Notes under the pieces: generated by a model
What the model saw: the letters and a program-made list of their open reading frames with translations, nothing else
Databases searched by the model: none
What the model was told of the DNA's origin: nothing
Made by a program: the position numbers and the translations under genes
Source: Xenophilus azovorans DSM 13620
Lineage (GTDB): Bacteria; Pseudomonadota; Gammaproteobacteria; Burkholderiales; Burkholderiaceae_C
DNA length: 64,000 nt
Direction of reading: 5' to 3'
Assembly (NCBI RefSeq): GCF_000745855.1
Contig: NZ_JQKD01000003.1
Span: forward strand, 62,001 to 126,000
In this document: positions 9,383-21,887 of the stretch, in pieces
How the letters are laid out: each line of letters starts with the position of its first letter
Numbering within the stretch: position 1 is the stretch's first letter

Positions 9383-10341
9383 TCGACGGGCCTTCCGGTG
9401 ATCTCCACCACCCGCTTCCAGTAGTCCACGTCCGCGCGCATGTTGGCGGCGACGTCCTCGCGCACCGGCGGCGCGGGCTCGATGCCCATCGCGTAGAGCT
9501 GCTCCTGCAGTTCGGGCGACTTCAGCACGTCGAGCACGGAGGCCCGGATGCGCTCCACCGTGGCCGGGGGCGTGCCCTTGGGCAGCATCAGCCAGTAGCG
9601 GCCGGGCTGCGACACCTCGTCGTAGCCCAGTTCGGCGAAGGTGGGAACGTCCGGCACCAGCTTGTTGCGCTTCTCGCCGGTGATGGCCAGCGCCCTGAGC
9701 TTGCCGGCCTTGACATGGCCCATCGTGTTGCCCAGGTCGATCACCGCGGTATCGATCTGCCCGCCCAGCAGGTCGGTCACCAGCGGCGGCGTGCCCTTGT
9801 ACGCCGCGTGCACCATGCCGAGGCCGTTGCGCTTGTCGACCAGCTCGGAGTAGATCTGCGAGGTGGTGGCGTTGCCATAGCTGCCGTAGCTGCCCTTGAC
9901 GGTCCTGAGTTTGGCGATCTGCTCGTCCAGCGTCCTGACCGACGTGTCGGCGGTGAGCAGGAGCATCGGCAGGTCGCAGATGCGCGCGACCGGAATGAGG
10001 TCGGTCAGCGCGTCGTAGGGCCGCTTCTGCTCGAAGGCATAGGCCTGCGTGAGGTGGCTGTAGCCGAGCAGGATCGTGTGGCCGTCGGGCGCCGCATTGA
10101 CGGCATGGACGGTGCCGACCACGCCGGAGGCGCCCGGCTTCGCGTCGACGACCACGGGGACCTTCCAGTCGTCCTTGAGACGCTCCGCGAACATCCGCAG
10201 CACACGGTCGCCGGTGGAGCCGCCCACCGCCGGCAGGATCAGCGTCACCGGCTTGCCGGCGATCGGAAAACCCCGCTGGGCATGGGCGGTGCATGCGGCA
10301 GCGAGCGCCAGAGCAGCCAGGCAGGCGCGGCGATGGATCAT
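9379..10341 (-). CDS. Bug/TctC-family periplasmic solute receptor
   Basis: This 320-residue protein has a Sec-type signal peptide (MIHRRACLAALALAAACTAHAQ) and the two-lobed Bug fold: VTLILPAVGGSTGD, KPGASGVVGTVHAVNAAPDG and the TFAELGYDE segment. Bug receptors bind carboxylates for tripartite tricarboxylate transporters, but no TctA/TctB membrane genes occur in this window. The usual PYxPGG motif reads LPAVGG, so the ligand loop is atypical. The ATG at 10341 overlaps the upstream crotonase stop (ATGA). Its place inside a catabolic operon suggests capture or sensing of the pathway substrate. Confidence 0.88.
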   Translation of the reverse strand: MIHRRACLAALALAAACTAHAQRGFPIAGKPVTLILPAVGGSTGDRVLRMFAERLKDDWKVPVVVDAKPGASGVVGTVHAVNAAPDGHTILLGYSHLTQAYAFEQKRPYDALTDLIPVARICDLPMLLLTADTSVRTLDEQIAKLRTVKGSYGSYGNATTSQIYSELVDKRNGLGMVHAAYKGTPPLVTDLLGGQIDTAVIDLGNTMGHVKAGKLRALAITGEKRNKLVPDVPTFAELGYDEVSQPGRYWLMLPKGTPPATVERIRASVLDVLKSPELQEQLYAMGIEPAPPVREDVAANMRADVDYWKRVVEITGRPVE

Positions 10342-11150
10342 GGGGCAGGTCTCCGGAACCGGGGTTCTCTCTTCTCCAGGAAGGCGCGCACGCCCTCCTC
10401 GAACTCGGGCCGGTCCAGCAACACGCCCTGCCGCTGAGCCTCGTACTGCAACTGCGCGCGCAGATCGTTGCGCCCGGCGGCTTCGTAGGCCTGGCGCGTC
10501 TCGACCGCGGCGTGCGCGGGCAGGCTGGCCAGCCGCCGCGCGATGCCCAGGGCTTCGTCCTGCAGCGAGGCATCGTCCACGCAGCGCCACACCAGCCCCC
10601 ACGCCAGCGCCTGCTCCGCGCTCACGCGGTCGCCCAGCAGGGTCAGCGCCGTGGCACGGCCGCGTCCCAGCAGTTGCTGGAGGAACCACGTGGTGCCCAG
10701 GTCCGGCACGATGCCCAACCTGGGAATGAAGGGCAGGTAGAAGTAGGCCGAGCGCGCGGCGATCACCACGTCGGCGGCCAGCGCGAGACCCACGCCCGCG
10801 CCCGCCGCCACGCCCGGCAGGGCACACACCACCGGCATCGGCAGGTCGCGCAGGGCGAGGATGAGCGGATTGGAGAGCTCCTCCATCACCTGCCGGGTGG
10901 CCTGGCCGCGCGAGAGGTGCGCCTGGCCGGCAGGGATCGCATTGCCCGCGAGGTCCGCGCCGGCGCAGAATGCGCCGCCTTCGGCCGTCAGCAGCAGGGC
11001 GCCGATGGACGTGTCCGCGCGCACCTCGGCCAGCAGCTTCGCGAGCCCCTCCTGCATCTCGCGGCTGAGCGCATTGCGCCTGCCGGGATTGTCCAGTGTG
11101 ATCACGGCGACGTCGCCGTCGCGCTTCATGCGCGCATGCGGATGTTCCAT
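10338..11150 (-). CDS. Crotonase-fold isomerase, PaaG-like
   Basis: This roughly 270-residue enoyl-CoA hydratase/isomerase-family protein lacks both hydratase glutamates: the first site reads GAGVGLALAAD and the second YLPFIPRLGIVPDLG. The aspartate in VPDLG matches the catalytic aspartate of PaaG-type isomerases, so double-bond isomerisation is more likely than hydration. Three in-frame ATGs (11159, 11150, 11129) are possible. The first lies inside a putative -10 element, so 11150 is preferred; it would give a nearly leaderless message. The stop overlaps the receptor gene by 4 bp. Confidence 0.82.
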   Translation of the reverse strand: MEHPHARMKRDGDVAVITLDNPGRRNALSREMQEGLAKLLAEVRADTSIGALLLTAEGGAFCAGADLAGNAIPAGQAHLSRGQATRQVMEELSNPLILALRDLPMPVVCALPGVAAGAGVGLALAADVVIAARSAYFYLPFIPRLGIVPDLGTTWFLQQLLGRGRATALTLLGDRVSAEQALAWGLVWRCVDDASLQDEALGIARRLASLPAHAAVETRQAYEAAGRNDLRAQLQYEAQRQGVLLDRPEFEEGVRAFLEKREPRFRRPAP

Positions 11151-11157
11151 GCCGGGC

Positions 11158-11201
11158 ATGCTAGGGCGCGGCCGCGCGCATTCCATCGTCGCTTGCGACG
11201 A
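11158..11201 (-). promoter_or_regulatory. Palindromic promoter module before the PaaG-like gene (copy 3)
   Basis: The palindrome TCGTCG-N4-CGACGA lies at 11186-11201 within the last codons of the acyl-CoA dehydrogenase gene. Read downstream on the minus strand, CCTAGCAT follows exactly 20 nt later (11165-11158) and contains the dehydrogenase stop codon TAG. A transcript starting 7-8 nt further on would begin at or next to the ATG at 11150. Confidence 0.6.
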
Positions 11202-12312
11202 TTCCCCGCGCGAGCGCCGTGCCGAGCCAGGCGGCATGGTGCGAGCCGTCGCCGAACAGCATGTCCAGCACGGTCATGCGGCGCAGGCAGTGGCCCACGG
11301 CGTACTCGGTGGTCATGCCGATGCCGCCGTGCAACTGGATCGCCTGCCGCGTCACGAAAGTCCCGTGGCGCGCGGCGAGCATCTTGGCCCGCGCCAGTTC
11401 GCGCGCGCGTTCGTCGTTGTCCGGCGTCTCGAGCGCCAGCAGGCCCGCCATCGCGGCGCTGCGCAGCATCTCCAGCGCCACCCGCATCTCGGCGACCCGG
11501 TGCCGCACGGCCTGGTTGCTGCCGATCGCGCGCCCGAACTGCTGGCGCGCCTGCACGTACTCCACCGTCAACGCATGGGCGCGCTCGGCCACGCCCAGGG
11601 CTTCGGCGCAGACGGCCGCCATGCCCGCGTCGCACGCCGCGTCCAGCGCCGCGGCCCCATCTCCCGGCAGAAGCTCCGCCGGGGCGGCGCTCAATGCCAG
11701 GTCCGCCGCAGGCGTGTCGTCGATCAGGCGCGTCGCCTCGCGCTCCACGCCGGGCTGCGCCGGATCGAGCAGGAACAGCCTGATCGCATCCTGCGCATCG
11801 CGCGCGCTGACGACGATCGCCCCGGCCTGGGCCCCGAACAGGACGTTGTGCTTGCAGCCGTCCAGCAGCCAGCGGCCCTGCGCGCAACGTGCGCGTGTCC
11901 CGATCCACAGCCGCTCGTGGCGGGCAGCCGCCTCGGCATGCGCGAAGGCGACGATGCGGCTGCCGTCGGCGATGCCGGGCAGCAGGCGCTTGCGCTGGGC
12001 GTCGCTGCCGGCGTGCACCAGTGCGGTGGCCCCGAGCACGGCGGTCGCCAGGAAGGGCTGCACCGCCAGCGCGTCGCCCAGCGCCCGCAGCGTCGGCAGC
12101 AGCGCCACCGGGCGGCGTCCGAAGCCGCCGTCGGCCTCGGGCAGCGCCAGCGCAGTGACGCCCAGCGCCGCGAGTGCGGGCCACAGGGCCGGGTCCCAAC
12201 CCTGCTCGCTGCACGCCAGCCGCCCACGCTGCTCGAAGGGCGCCCGGTCCCGCAGAAGCCGCGCCACGCTCGCGCGCAGTTGTTCCTCTTCGTCGTCGAG
12301 TTCGAAGTGCAT
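11161..12312 (-). CDS. Acyl-CoA dehydrogenase, divergent subunit type
   Basis: This 383-residue protein belongs to the divergent acyl-CoA dehydrogenase group that includes PimD-like subunits. The N-terminus (ELDDEEEQLRASVARLLRDRAPF) and the helical C-terminal domain (YVQARQQFGRAIGSNQAVRHR, AIQLHGGIGMTTEYAVGHCLRR) fit the family, but the C-terminus ends LDMLFGDGSHHAAWLG and has no YEGT/YGGT motif. The middle-domain TEPxxGSD motif is also absent, with AFAHAEAAARHE in its place, so FAD contacts or partner dependence may differ. It starts 2 bp after the SDR stop. Confidence 0.85.
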   Translation of the reverse strand: MHFELDDEEEQLRASVARLLRDRAPFEQRGRLACSEQGWDPALWPALAALGVTALALPEADGGFGRRPVALLPTLRALGDALAVQPFLATAVLGATALVHAGSDAQRKRLLPGIADGSRIVAFAHAEAAARHERLWIGTRARCAQGRWLLDGCKHNVLFGAQAGAIVVSARDAQDAIRLFLLDPAQPGVEREATRLIDDTPAADLALSAAPAELLPGDGAAALDAACDAGMAAVCAEALGVAERAHALTVEYVQARQQFGRAIGSNQAVRHRVAEMRVALEMLRSAAMAGLLALETPDNDERARELARAKMLAARHGTFVTRQAIQLHGGIGMTTEYAVGHCLRRMTVLDMLFGDGSHHAAWLGTALARGIVASDDGMRAAAP

Positions 12313-12314
12313 GC

Positions 12315-13111
12315 TCAGAGTCCGCTCACCAGATGGCCGCCGTCGGCCGCCACGACGGCGCCGGTCATGTACCGCCCCGCGTCGCTGGCCAGCAGCAGCA
12401 GCGGGCCGTCGAGATCGCACGCCCGGCCGAACCGGCGCTGCGGGATGCGCCGGCGCAGGCGGTCGCCCGGCTCGCTGTTCAGGAAGTCCCGGTTGATGTC
12501 CGTGACGATGTAGCCGGGGCACAGCGCGTTCACCCGGATGCCATGGCGTGCCCACTCGAGTGCCAATGCCCGGGTCAGGTGCACCAGGCCGGCCTTGGAG
12601 GCAGCGTACGGCGCCACCGCCGGCTGCACGCGCTGGCCGAGGATCGAGGCGACGTTCACGATGCTGCCCCCCAGCCCGGCCGCGACCAGCCGGCGCGCGG
12701 ACTCGGTGGCGACCAGCCAGGCGCCCTTGAGGTTGGTATCCACCACGCGGTCCCAATCATGCTCGGGCGTTTCCAGCGCCGGCGTGCCCAGCCCGATGCC
12801 GGCGTTGTTCACCACCAGGTCGGGCACGCAGCCGTGCGCCGCCATGGCGTCGAAGGCCTGCGCCACCGATTGCGCGCAGGTCACGTCGATGGCCACGCTG
12901 TCGGCCTGCGTCTGCTGCGCGCGCAACCGGCACTCCAGCGAGCGCAGGCGTTCGACGCGCCGCGCTGCCAGCCAGACACGCGCGCCGGCAGCCGAGAGCA
13001 GTTGCGCGAAGTGTTCGCCCAGGCCGCCCGAGGCGCCGGTGACCAGCGCGCATCGCCCGGCCAGCGAGAACGAGGGCAGACCCCCGGCCGGTTCGGGCAG
13101 GCCCGGGCCCA

Positions 13112-13112
<1 letters not shown>
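12315..13112 (-). CDS. Short-chain dehydrogenase/reductase
   Basis: This 265-residue SDR has the cofactor loop TGASGGLG, the structural NNAG motif and the catalytic serine plus YAASK (Ser in NVASILG, Tyr and Lys in APYAASKAG). ARRVERLRS after the second strand would favour NADP(H). It should oxidise or reduce a hydroxyacyl intermediate of the cluster. ATG at 13112 shares one base with the stop of the FadB-like gene (TGATG), which indicates coupled translation. Confidence 0.9.
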
Positions 13113-17212
<4,100 letters not shown>

Positions 17213-17215
17213 ACC

Positions 17216-18934
17216 ATGACCCAGCATGATCTCCTGATCCGCGGCGGCCGCATTGCCGACGGCGTCGGCTCCCCGCTGTTCGAGGCCGACGTCGCGATCC
17301 GCGACGGCCGCATCAGCGCCGTCGGCCGCATCGAGGGCGGCGCGCGCGAGGTGCTGGACGCTGCCGGCGCGGTGGTCGCGCCAGGCTTCGTCGACATCCA
17401 CACCCACTACGACGGCCAGGCCGTGTGGGATTCGCAACTGGCCTCGTCGAGCTGGCACGGCGTGACGACGGTGGTCATGGGCAACTGCGGCGTGGGCTTC
17501 GCCCCGGTGCGCCAGCACGACCGGCAGCGCCTGATCGAGCTGATGGAGGGCGTCGAGGACATCCCGGGCATCGCCCTGCACGAGGGCCTGGACTGGGCCT
17601 GGGAGAGCTTCGCCGAATACCTCTGCGCGCTGGAGCGGCGCCCGCACGACGTGGACCTGTGCGCGCAGTTGCCGCACGGCGCCCTGCGCGTCTACGTGAT
17701 GGGCGAGCGCGCGGCCCGGCTGGAGCCGGCCACGGAGGACGACATCGCGCGCATGCGCGAGATCGCCGCCGCCGCCATGCGCGCGGGCGCGCTGGGCTTC
17801 AGCACCTCGCGCTCGATCAACCACCGCACCATCAAGGGCGACCCCACGCCCTCGCTGCGCGCCAGCGAGGCCGAGCTGACGGGCATCGCGATGGGCCTGG
17901 CGGACGCGGGGCGCGGCGTGCTGCAGTTGCTGTCGGACTTCGACACGCCTTCGCTCGAGGAGGAATTCGCGATGCTGCGCCGGGTGGTGGAGAAGTCCGG
18001 CCGGCCGCTGTCCTTCACCGTCGCCCAGAAGCACGACGACCCGCAGGGCTGGCGCCAGCTCCTCGCGCTGGTCGGCCAGGCGGTGAAGGACGGCCTCCCG
18101 ATCCGCGGCCAGGTGGCGCCGCGGCCGATCGGCATGCTGCTCGGCCTGCAGGCGAGCCTCAATCCCTTCTCGGGTTCGCCGATGGTCCGCGAGATCGCCG
18201 ACAGGCCGCTGGCCGAGCGCTACGCCATCATGCGCGACCCGGCGTTCAAGGCCAAGGTGCTGGACCACCTCGCGCGCACCACCCGCAAGCGCCTGGACCT
18301 GAGGCTGCTGTTCCCCTTCGGGGATCCGCCCAACTACGAGCCGGATCCGTCGACCTCGATCGCCGCGCAGGCCGAGCGCGAAGGGCGCAGCCCGGACGAC
18401 GTGGCCTACGAGCTCATCCTGAAAGACGAGGGCCGCGCCTTCCTCTACACGCCGTTCGCCAACTACCACGACGGCAACCTCGACGCCTGCCGCGAGATGA
18501 TGGCCGACCCGAACACGGTGATCGGGCTGGGCGACGGCGGCGCGCACGTGGGCATGATCTCCGACGCGAGCTTCCCCACCTTCCTCATGACGCACTGGGC
18601 GCGCGAATGCGGCCGCGAGGACGGCTTCGACCTGAGCTGGCTCATCAAGCGGCAGACCTCGGACACGGCGCGCACGGTGGGCCTGAACGACCGCGGCGTG
18701 ATCGCGCCCGGCATGAAGGCCGACATCAACGTGATCGATGTGGACAGGCTCGGACTGCCGGCGCCGCGCATGACCTTCGACCTGCCGGCCGGCGGCAAGC
18801 GGCTGCTGCAGAAGGCCGAGGGATACCGCGCGACGGTGCTGTCGGGCGTGGTGACCTACCGCGACGGCGAGGCCACCGGCGAGCTGCCCGGCCGCCTGGT
18901 GCGCGGCCCGCAGGAGAAGGCGCATGCGGCTTGA
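17216..18934 (+). CDS. N-acyl-D-amino-acid deacylase family amidohydrolase
   Basis: This 572-residue metal-dependent amidohydrolase has the metal-binding VAPGFVDIHTHYDGQ near residue 60, VTTVVMGNCGVGFAP with the D-aminoacylase cysteine, and IGLGDGGAHVGMISD near the C-terminal half. The end GVIAPGMKADINVID closes the small beta-sandwich typical of the superfamily. Known relatives hydrolyse N-acyl-D-amino acids, but members embedded in acyl-CoA operons like this one have no settled substrate and may cleave a cyclic amide or lactone. It overlaps the next SDR gene by 11 bp. Confidence 0.87.
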   Translation: MTQHDLLIRGGRIADGVGSPLFEADVAIRDGRISAVGRIEGGAREVLDAAGAVVAPGFVDIHTHYDGQAVWDSQLASSSWHGVTTVVMGNCGVGFAPVRQHDRQRLIELMEGVEDIPGIALHEGLDWAWESFAEYLCALERRPHDVDLCAQLPHGALRVYVMGERAARLEPATEDDIARMREIAAAAMRAGALGFSTSRSINHRTIKGDPTPSLRASEAELTGIAMGLADAGRGVLQLLSDFDTPSLEEEFAMLRRVVEKSGRPLSFTVAQKHDDPQGWRQLLALVGQAVKDGLPIRGQVAPRPIGMLLGLQASLNPFSGSPMVREIADRPLAERYAIMRDPAFKAKVLDHLARTTRKRLDLRLLFPFGDPPNYEPDPSTSIAAQAEREGRSPDDVAYELILKDEGRAFLYTPFANYHDGNLDACREMMADPNTVIGLGDGGAHVGMISDASFPTFLMTHWARECGREDGFDLSWLIKRQTSDTARTVGLNDRGVIAPGMKADINVIDVDRLGLPAPRMTFDLPAGGKRLLQKAEGYRATVLSGVVTYRDGEATGELPGRLVRGPQEKAHAA

Positions 18935-19607
18935 CGGCAGGGTGATCGTGGTCACCGGCGCGTTCGGGCATCTGGGTCGCGAGGTGGCCAGGGAGGTGCT
19001 CGCGCAGGGAGGCAAGGTGGCCGCCCTCGACCTGGGCGACGGCGACGTGCCGCCCGGCGCGCGCGCCTGGACGGTGGATCTCGCCTCGCTGGACGACACC
19101 ACCCGCGTCCTCGCCGAGGTCGCCGGCCGGTTCGGCGCCATCGACGGCCTCGCCAACGTCGCCGGCGGCTTTCGCTGGCAGACACTGGACGAGAGCGTGG
19201 ACCTGGCCGAATGGACCGCCCTGCACCGGCTCAACCTGGGCACCTGCGTGACCGCATCGAAGGCCGTGCTGCCCTTCCTGCAGCGTGCAGGCGGCGGCCG
19301 CATCGTGAACGTCGGGGCCATGGGCGCGGTCAAGGGCGCGAGCGGCATGGGTGCCTACGCTGCGTCCAAGGCGGGCGTGATGCGCTTCACCGAGGCGCTG
19401 GCCGACGAACTGAAGCTCCAGGACATCACGGTGAACGCGGTGCTTCCCAGCGTGATCGACACGCCCGCCAATCGCGCCGACATGCCCAAGGCGAAGCACG
19501 ACCGCTGGGTCAAGCCGCAGGAGATCGCACGCGTGATCGCCTTCCTGCTGTCCGACGCCGCCGCCGCCGTGACCGGCGCGCTGATTCCGGTGACCGGCAA
19601 GACCTGA
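18924..19607 (+). CDS. Short-chain dehydrogenase/reductase
   Basis: This compact 227-residue SDR has the cofactor loop TGAFGHLG, an atypical NVAG in place of NNAG, and the active-site YAASK. The catalytic serine region reads NVGAMGAVKG, so the usual serine is not obvious; a residue in the following GASG could substitute. The start at 18924 lies inside the amidohydrolase gene, indicating translational coupling. It probably acts on a hydroxy or keto intermediate of this operon. Confidence 0.87.
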   Translation: MRLDGRVIVVTGAFGHLGREVAREVLAQGGKVAALDLGDGDVPPGARAWTVDLASLDDTTRVLAEVAGRFGAIDGLANVAGGFRWQTLDESVDLAEWTALHRLNLGTCVTASKAVLPFLQRAGGGRIVNVGAMGAVKGASGMGAYAASKAGVMRFTEALADELKLQDITVNAVLPSVIDTPANRADMPKAKHDRWVKPQEIARVIAFLLSDAAAAVTGALIPVTGKT

Positions 19608-19617
19608 GGGACAGCCC

Positions 19618-20022
19618 GTGGCGCACCTCATGTTCTGCCTGCGCCGCCTGCCCCATCTCACGCGCGAGCAGTTCCAGCACCACTGGCGCAACGTGCACGG
19701 GCCGCTGGTGCGCGCGCACGCCGGGGCGCTGGGCCTGTCGGCCTACGTCCAGAGCCATGCGCTGCCCGAGACGATGGACACGCACCTGGCCCGCCAGCGC
19801 GGCGCGCCGCCTTCGTTCGACGGCATCGCGCAACTCTGGTGGCATGCGCGCCGCCTCGACGCACCGCAGAAGGAAGCGGCCCGGCGGGCCAACGCGGTGC
19901 TGCTGGAAGACGAGCGCCGCTTCATCGACCTGGCCGCCTCGCCGATCTTCCTGGCAGAGGACCACGAGGTGCTGCGGCTGTTCGCGCACAGCCGCTCGAA
20001 TCACGACGACAAGGAGACGTGA
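19618..20022 (+). CDS. EthD-domain protein
   Basis: This 134-residue protein has the dimeric ferredoxin-like EthD fold, recognisable from MFCLRRLPHLTREQFQHHW and the NVHGPLVRAHAGALG segment. EthD proteins accompany oxygenases and some decarboxylating or ring-opening pathways, mostly without a proven reaction. The start is GTG at 19618, ten bases after the SDR stop. A good AAGGAG site in its last codons serves the downstream reading frame. Confidence 0.8.
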   Translation: MAHLMFCLRRLPHLTREQFQHHWRNVHGPLVRAHAGALGLSAYVQSHALPETMDTHLARQRGAPPSFDGIAQLWWHARRLDAPQKEAARRANAVLLEDERRFIDLAASPIFLAEDHEVLRLFAHSRSNHDDKET

Positions 20023-20103
20023 ATGCACCCTCCCGGGATCTCGCGCCGGCAGCTACCGGCCCGTGCCTCGCTGGCCGGCCTGCAGCCGAGGGCGGACGCT
20101 TGA
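20023..20103 (+). pseudogene. Possible signal-peptide remnant of a lost Bug receptor
   Basis: An ATG at 20023 with AAGGAG exactly 6 nt upstream opens a 26-codon frame ending at 20103. Its start, MHPPGISRRQLPARASLAGL, resembles twin-arginine signal peptides of the receptors at 22898 and 26698 (SRRHLLAHAAAG, TRRHFLAQAAAG). The stop codon overlaps the TTG proposed as the start of the next crotonase. The simplest reading is a receptor gene reduced to its signal sequence by deletion, but a short chance frame cannot be excluded. Confidence 0.35.
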
Positions 20104-20882
20104 GCGACGGCTTCTGCAAGGTCGAGCGCGAAGGCGCGCTCACCGTCATCACCATCGACCGGCCCGAAGTGATGAATGCGCTGCATCCGCCGGCGCAGGA
20201 AGCGCTGGCCGAGGCCGTGGACGCCTTCGCGGCGGACCCGTCGCAATGGGTCGCCATCCTCACCGGCGCCGGAACGCGCGCCTTCTGCGCCGGCAACGAC
20301 CTGAAGTACCACGCGTCGGGCGCGCCGCGCTGGCGTCTGGCGAACGGCTTCGGCGGCGTCACCGCGCGCTTCGACCTCGACAAGCCGCTCATCGCGGCGG
20401 TGAACGGCGTGGCGATGGGCGGCGGACTGGAGATCGCGCTCGCCTGCGACCTGATCGTCGCGGACGCGCAAGCGACCTTCGCCCTGCCCGAACCGAAGGT
20501 GGGACTGGCCGCGCTGGCCGGCGGCCTGCAGCGGCTCGGGCGCCAGATCGGCAGCAAGCGCGCGATGGGCATGATCCTGACGGGCCGCCACGTCGGAGCC
20601 GCCGAGGCGCAGGCGCTCGGCTTCGTGAACGAGGTGGCGCCGGCCGGCCAGGCGCTGGCCGCGGCGAAGCGCTGGGCCGCGGAGATCCTGGCCTGCAGCC
20701 CCCTGGCGGTGCGCGCCTCGAAGCAGGCCCTGATGCGCGGGCTGGATGAACCCTCCCTCGCCGAGGCGATCCGCAACGAGCGGGCGTATCCGGCGGCGCA
20801 GGCGATGTTCGCATCGCAGGACTACGTCGAGGGCCCGAAGGCCTTCGCGGAAAAGCGCGCGCCGCGCTGGCGGGGGCGCTGA
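20100..20882 (+). CDS. Enoyl-CoA hydratase
   Basis: This roughly 260-residue crotonase keeps both hydratase glutamates: GGGLEIALACD and ALPEPKVGLAALAGG. It is therefore one of the best candidates in the window for a true 2-enoyl-CoA hydratase. The N-terminus SDGFCKVEREGALTVITIDRP is normal if translation starts at TTG 20100. A GTG at 20019 overlapping the EthD stop would add 27 residues of low-complexity sequence and has poor spacing to its AAGGAG. It ends 5 bp from the convergent quinone oxidoreductase gene. Confidence 0.85.
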   Translation: MSDGFCKVEREGALTVITIDRPEVMNALHPPAQEALAEAVDAFAADPSQWVAILTGAGTRAFCAGNDLKYHASGAPRWRLANGFGGVTARFDLDKPLIAAVNGVAMGGGLEIALACDLIVADAQATFALPEPKVGLAALAGGLQRLGRQIGSKRAMGMILTGRHVGAAEAQALGFVNEVAPAGQALAAAKRWAAEILACSPLAVRASKQALMRGLDEPSLAEAIRNERAYPAAQAMFASQDYVEGPKAFAEKRAPRWRGR

Positions 20883-20887
20883 GGCCG

Positions 20888-21883
20888 TCAGCCGCCCTCG
20901 CCGCGCCCGAGTGCCGTGGTCAGGACGATCTTGCCGATGGCCTGCCGGCCGGCCACCAGCCGCAGGGCCTTCGCGGCCTCTTCCAGCGGCAGCAGCGCGG
21001 TGATCGCGGGCCTGACGCGGCCCTCGGCGAGCCAGTCGACCAACTGCGCGCGCAGCGCCGCATAGCGCGCGGGAAACCGCTTCGCAAAGGCGCCGTAGAA
21101 CACGCCCACGATGCTGCAGCCCTTGAGCAGCGGCAGGTTCATCGGCAGCTTCGGGATGCCCGCGGTGAAGCCGATCACCAGGTAGCGGCCGCCCCAGGCC
21201 ATGCCGCGCAGGGCGGGCTGCGCGTAGTCGCCGCCGACGGGGTCGTACACCACGTCGACGCCACGGTCCTGCGTGAGCCGCCGGATTTCGTTCCTGAGGT
21301 TCTCCGGCGTATAGAGGATGGTCTCGTCGGCGCCGCGATCACGGCACAGCGCCAGCTTCTCCCGGCTCGAGGCGGCGGCGATGACCCGCGCGCCCATCAG
21401 CTTGCCGAGCTCGATCGCCGACAGGCCTGTGCCGCCGCCGGCGCCGAGCACCAGCAGGGTTTCGCCGGGCGCGATCCGCGCGCACTCCTGCAGGGCATAG
21501 TGCGTGGTGCCGTAGGTCATCATCAGCGCCGCGGCCGCAGCCATGCCCACGCCGCGCGGCACCGGCGCCAGCCGGTCCGGCGGCGCGATGACTTCCTCGG
21601 CAAAGCCGCCCCAGCGGCAGGCCGCGATGACACGGTCGCCGACGGCGAAGCCGGTGACGCCCTGGCCCAGGGCCTTGACCACGCCGGCCACTTCCCCGCC
21701 CGGCGAGAAGGGCAGCGGCGGCTTGAGCTGGTAGCGGTCCTCGATGATGAGGGTGTCGGGGAAGTTCACCGCGGCCGCATGCACGGCCACCACGACCTCG
21801 CCTGCGGCCGGGACCAGGGAAGGCAGATCCTCCAGGGTGAGCGTCTCGGGCGGGCCGTGCCGCCGCGCCACCACGGCCCGCAT
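20888..21883 (-). CDS. NADPH:quinone oxidoreductase-like MDR protein
   Basis: This 331-residue medium-chain dehydrogenase/reductase lacks catalytic zinc ligands and fits the quinone oxidoreductase branch: VHAAAVNFPDTLIIEDRYQ, FSPGGEVAGVV, GDRVIAACRWGGFAEE and the Rossmann loop VLGAGGGTGLSAIELGK. Relatives reduce quinones or enoyl-CoA/enone double bonds with NADPH. It starts 4 bp after the stop of the Bug receptor gene, so the two form one minus-strand operon behind promoter copy 6. Confidence 0.88.
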   Translation of the reverse strand: MRAVVARRHGPPETLTLEDLPSLVPAAGEVVVAVHAAAVNFPDTLIIEDRYQLKPPLPFSPGGEVAGVVKALGQGVTGFAVGDRVIAACRWGGFAEEVIAPPDRLAPVPRGVGMAAAAALMMTYGTTHYALQECARIAPGETLLVLGAGGGTGLSAIELGKLMGARVIAAASSREKLALCRDRGADETILYTPENLRNEIRRLTQDRGVDVVYDPVGGDYAQPALRGMAWGGRYLVIGFTAGIPKLPMNLPLLKGCSIVGVFYGAFAKRFPARYAALRAQLVDWLAEGRVRPAITALLPLEEAAKALRLVAGRQAIGKIVLTTALGRGEGG

Positions 21884-21887
21884 GCGC

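Noticed and set aside
20019..20882. GTG start at 20019 for the crotonase
   Set aside because: It would add 27 low-complexity residues, and AAGGAG is only 2 nt from it. The same site is ideally spaced for the ATG at 20023, and the conserved domain begins right after the TTG at 20100.
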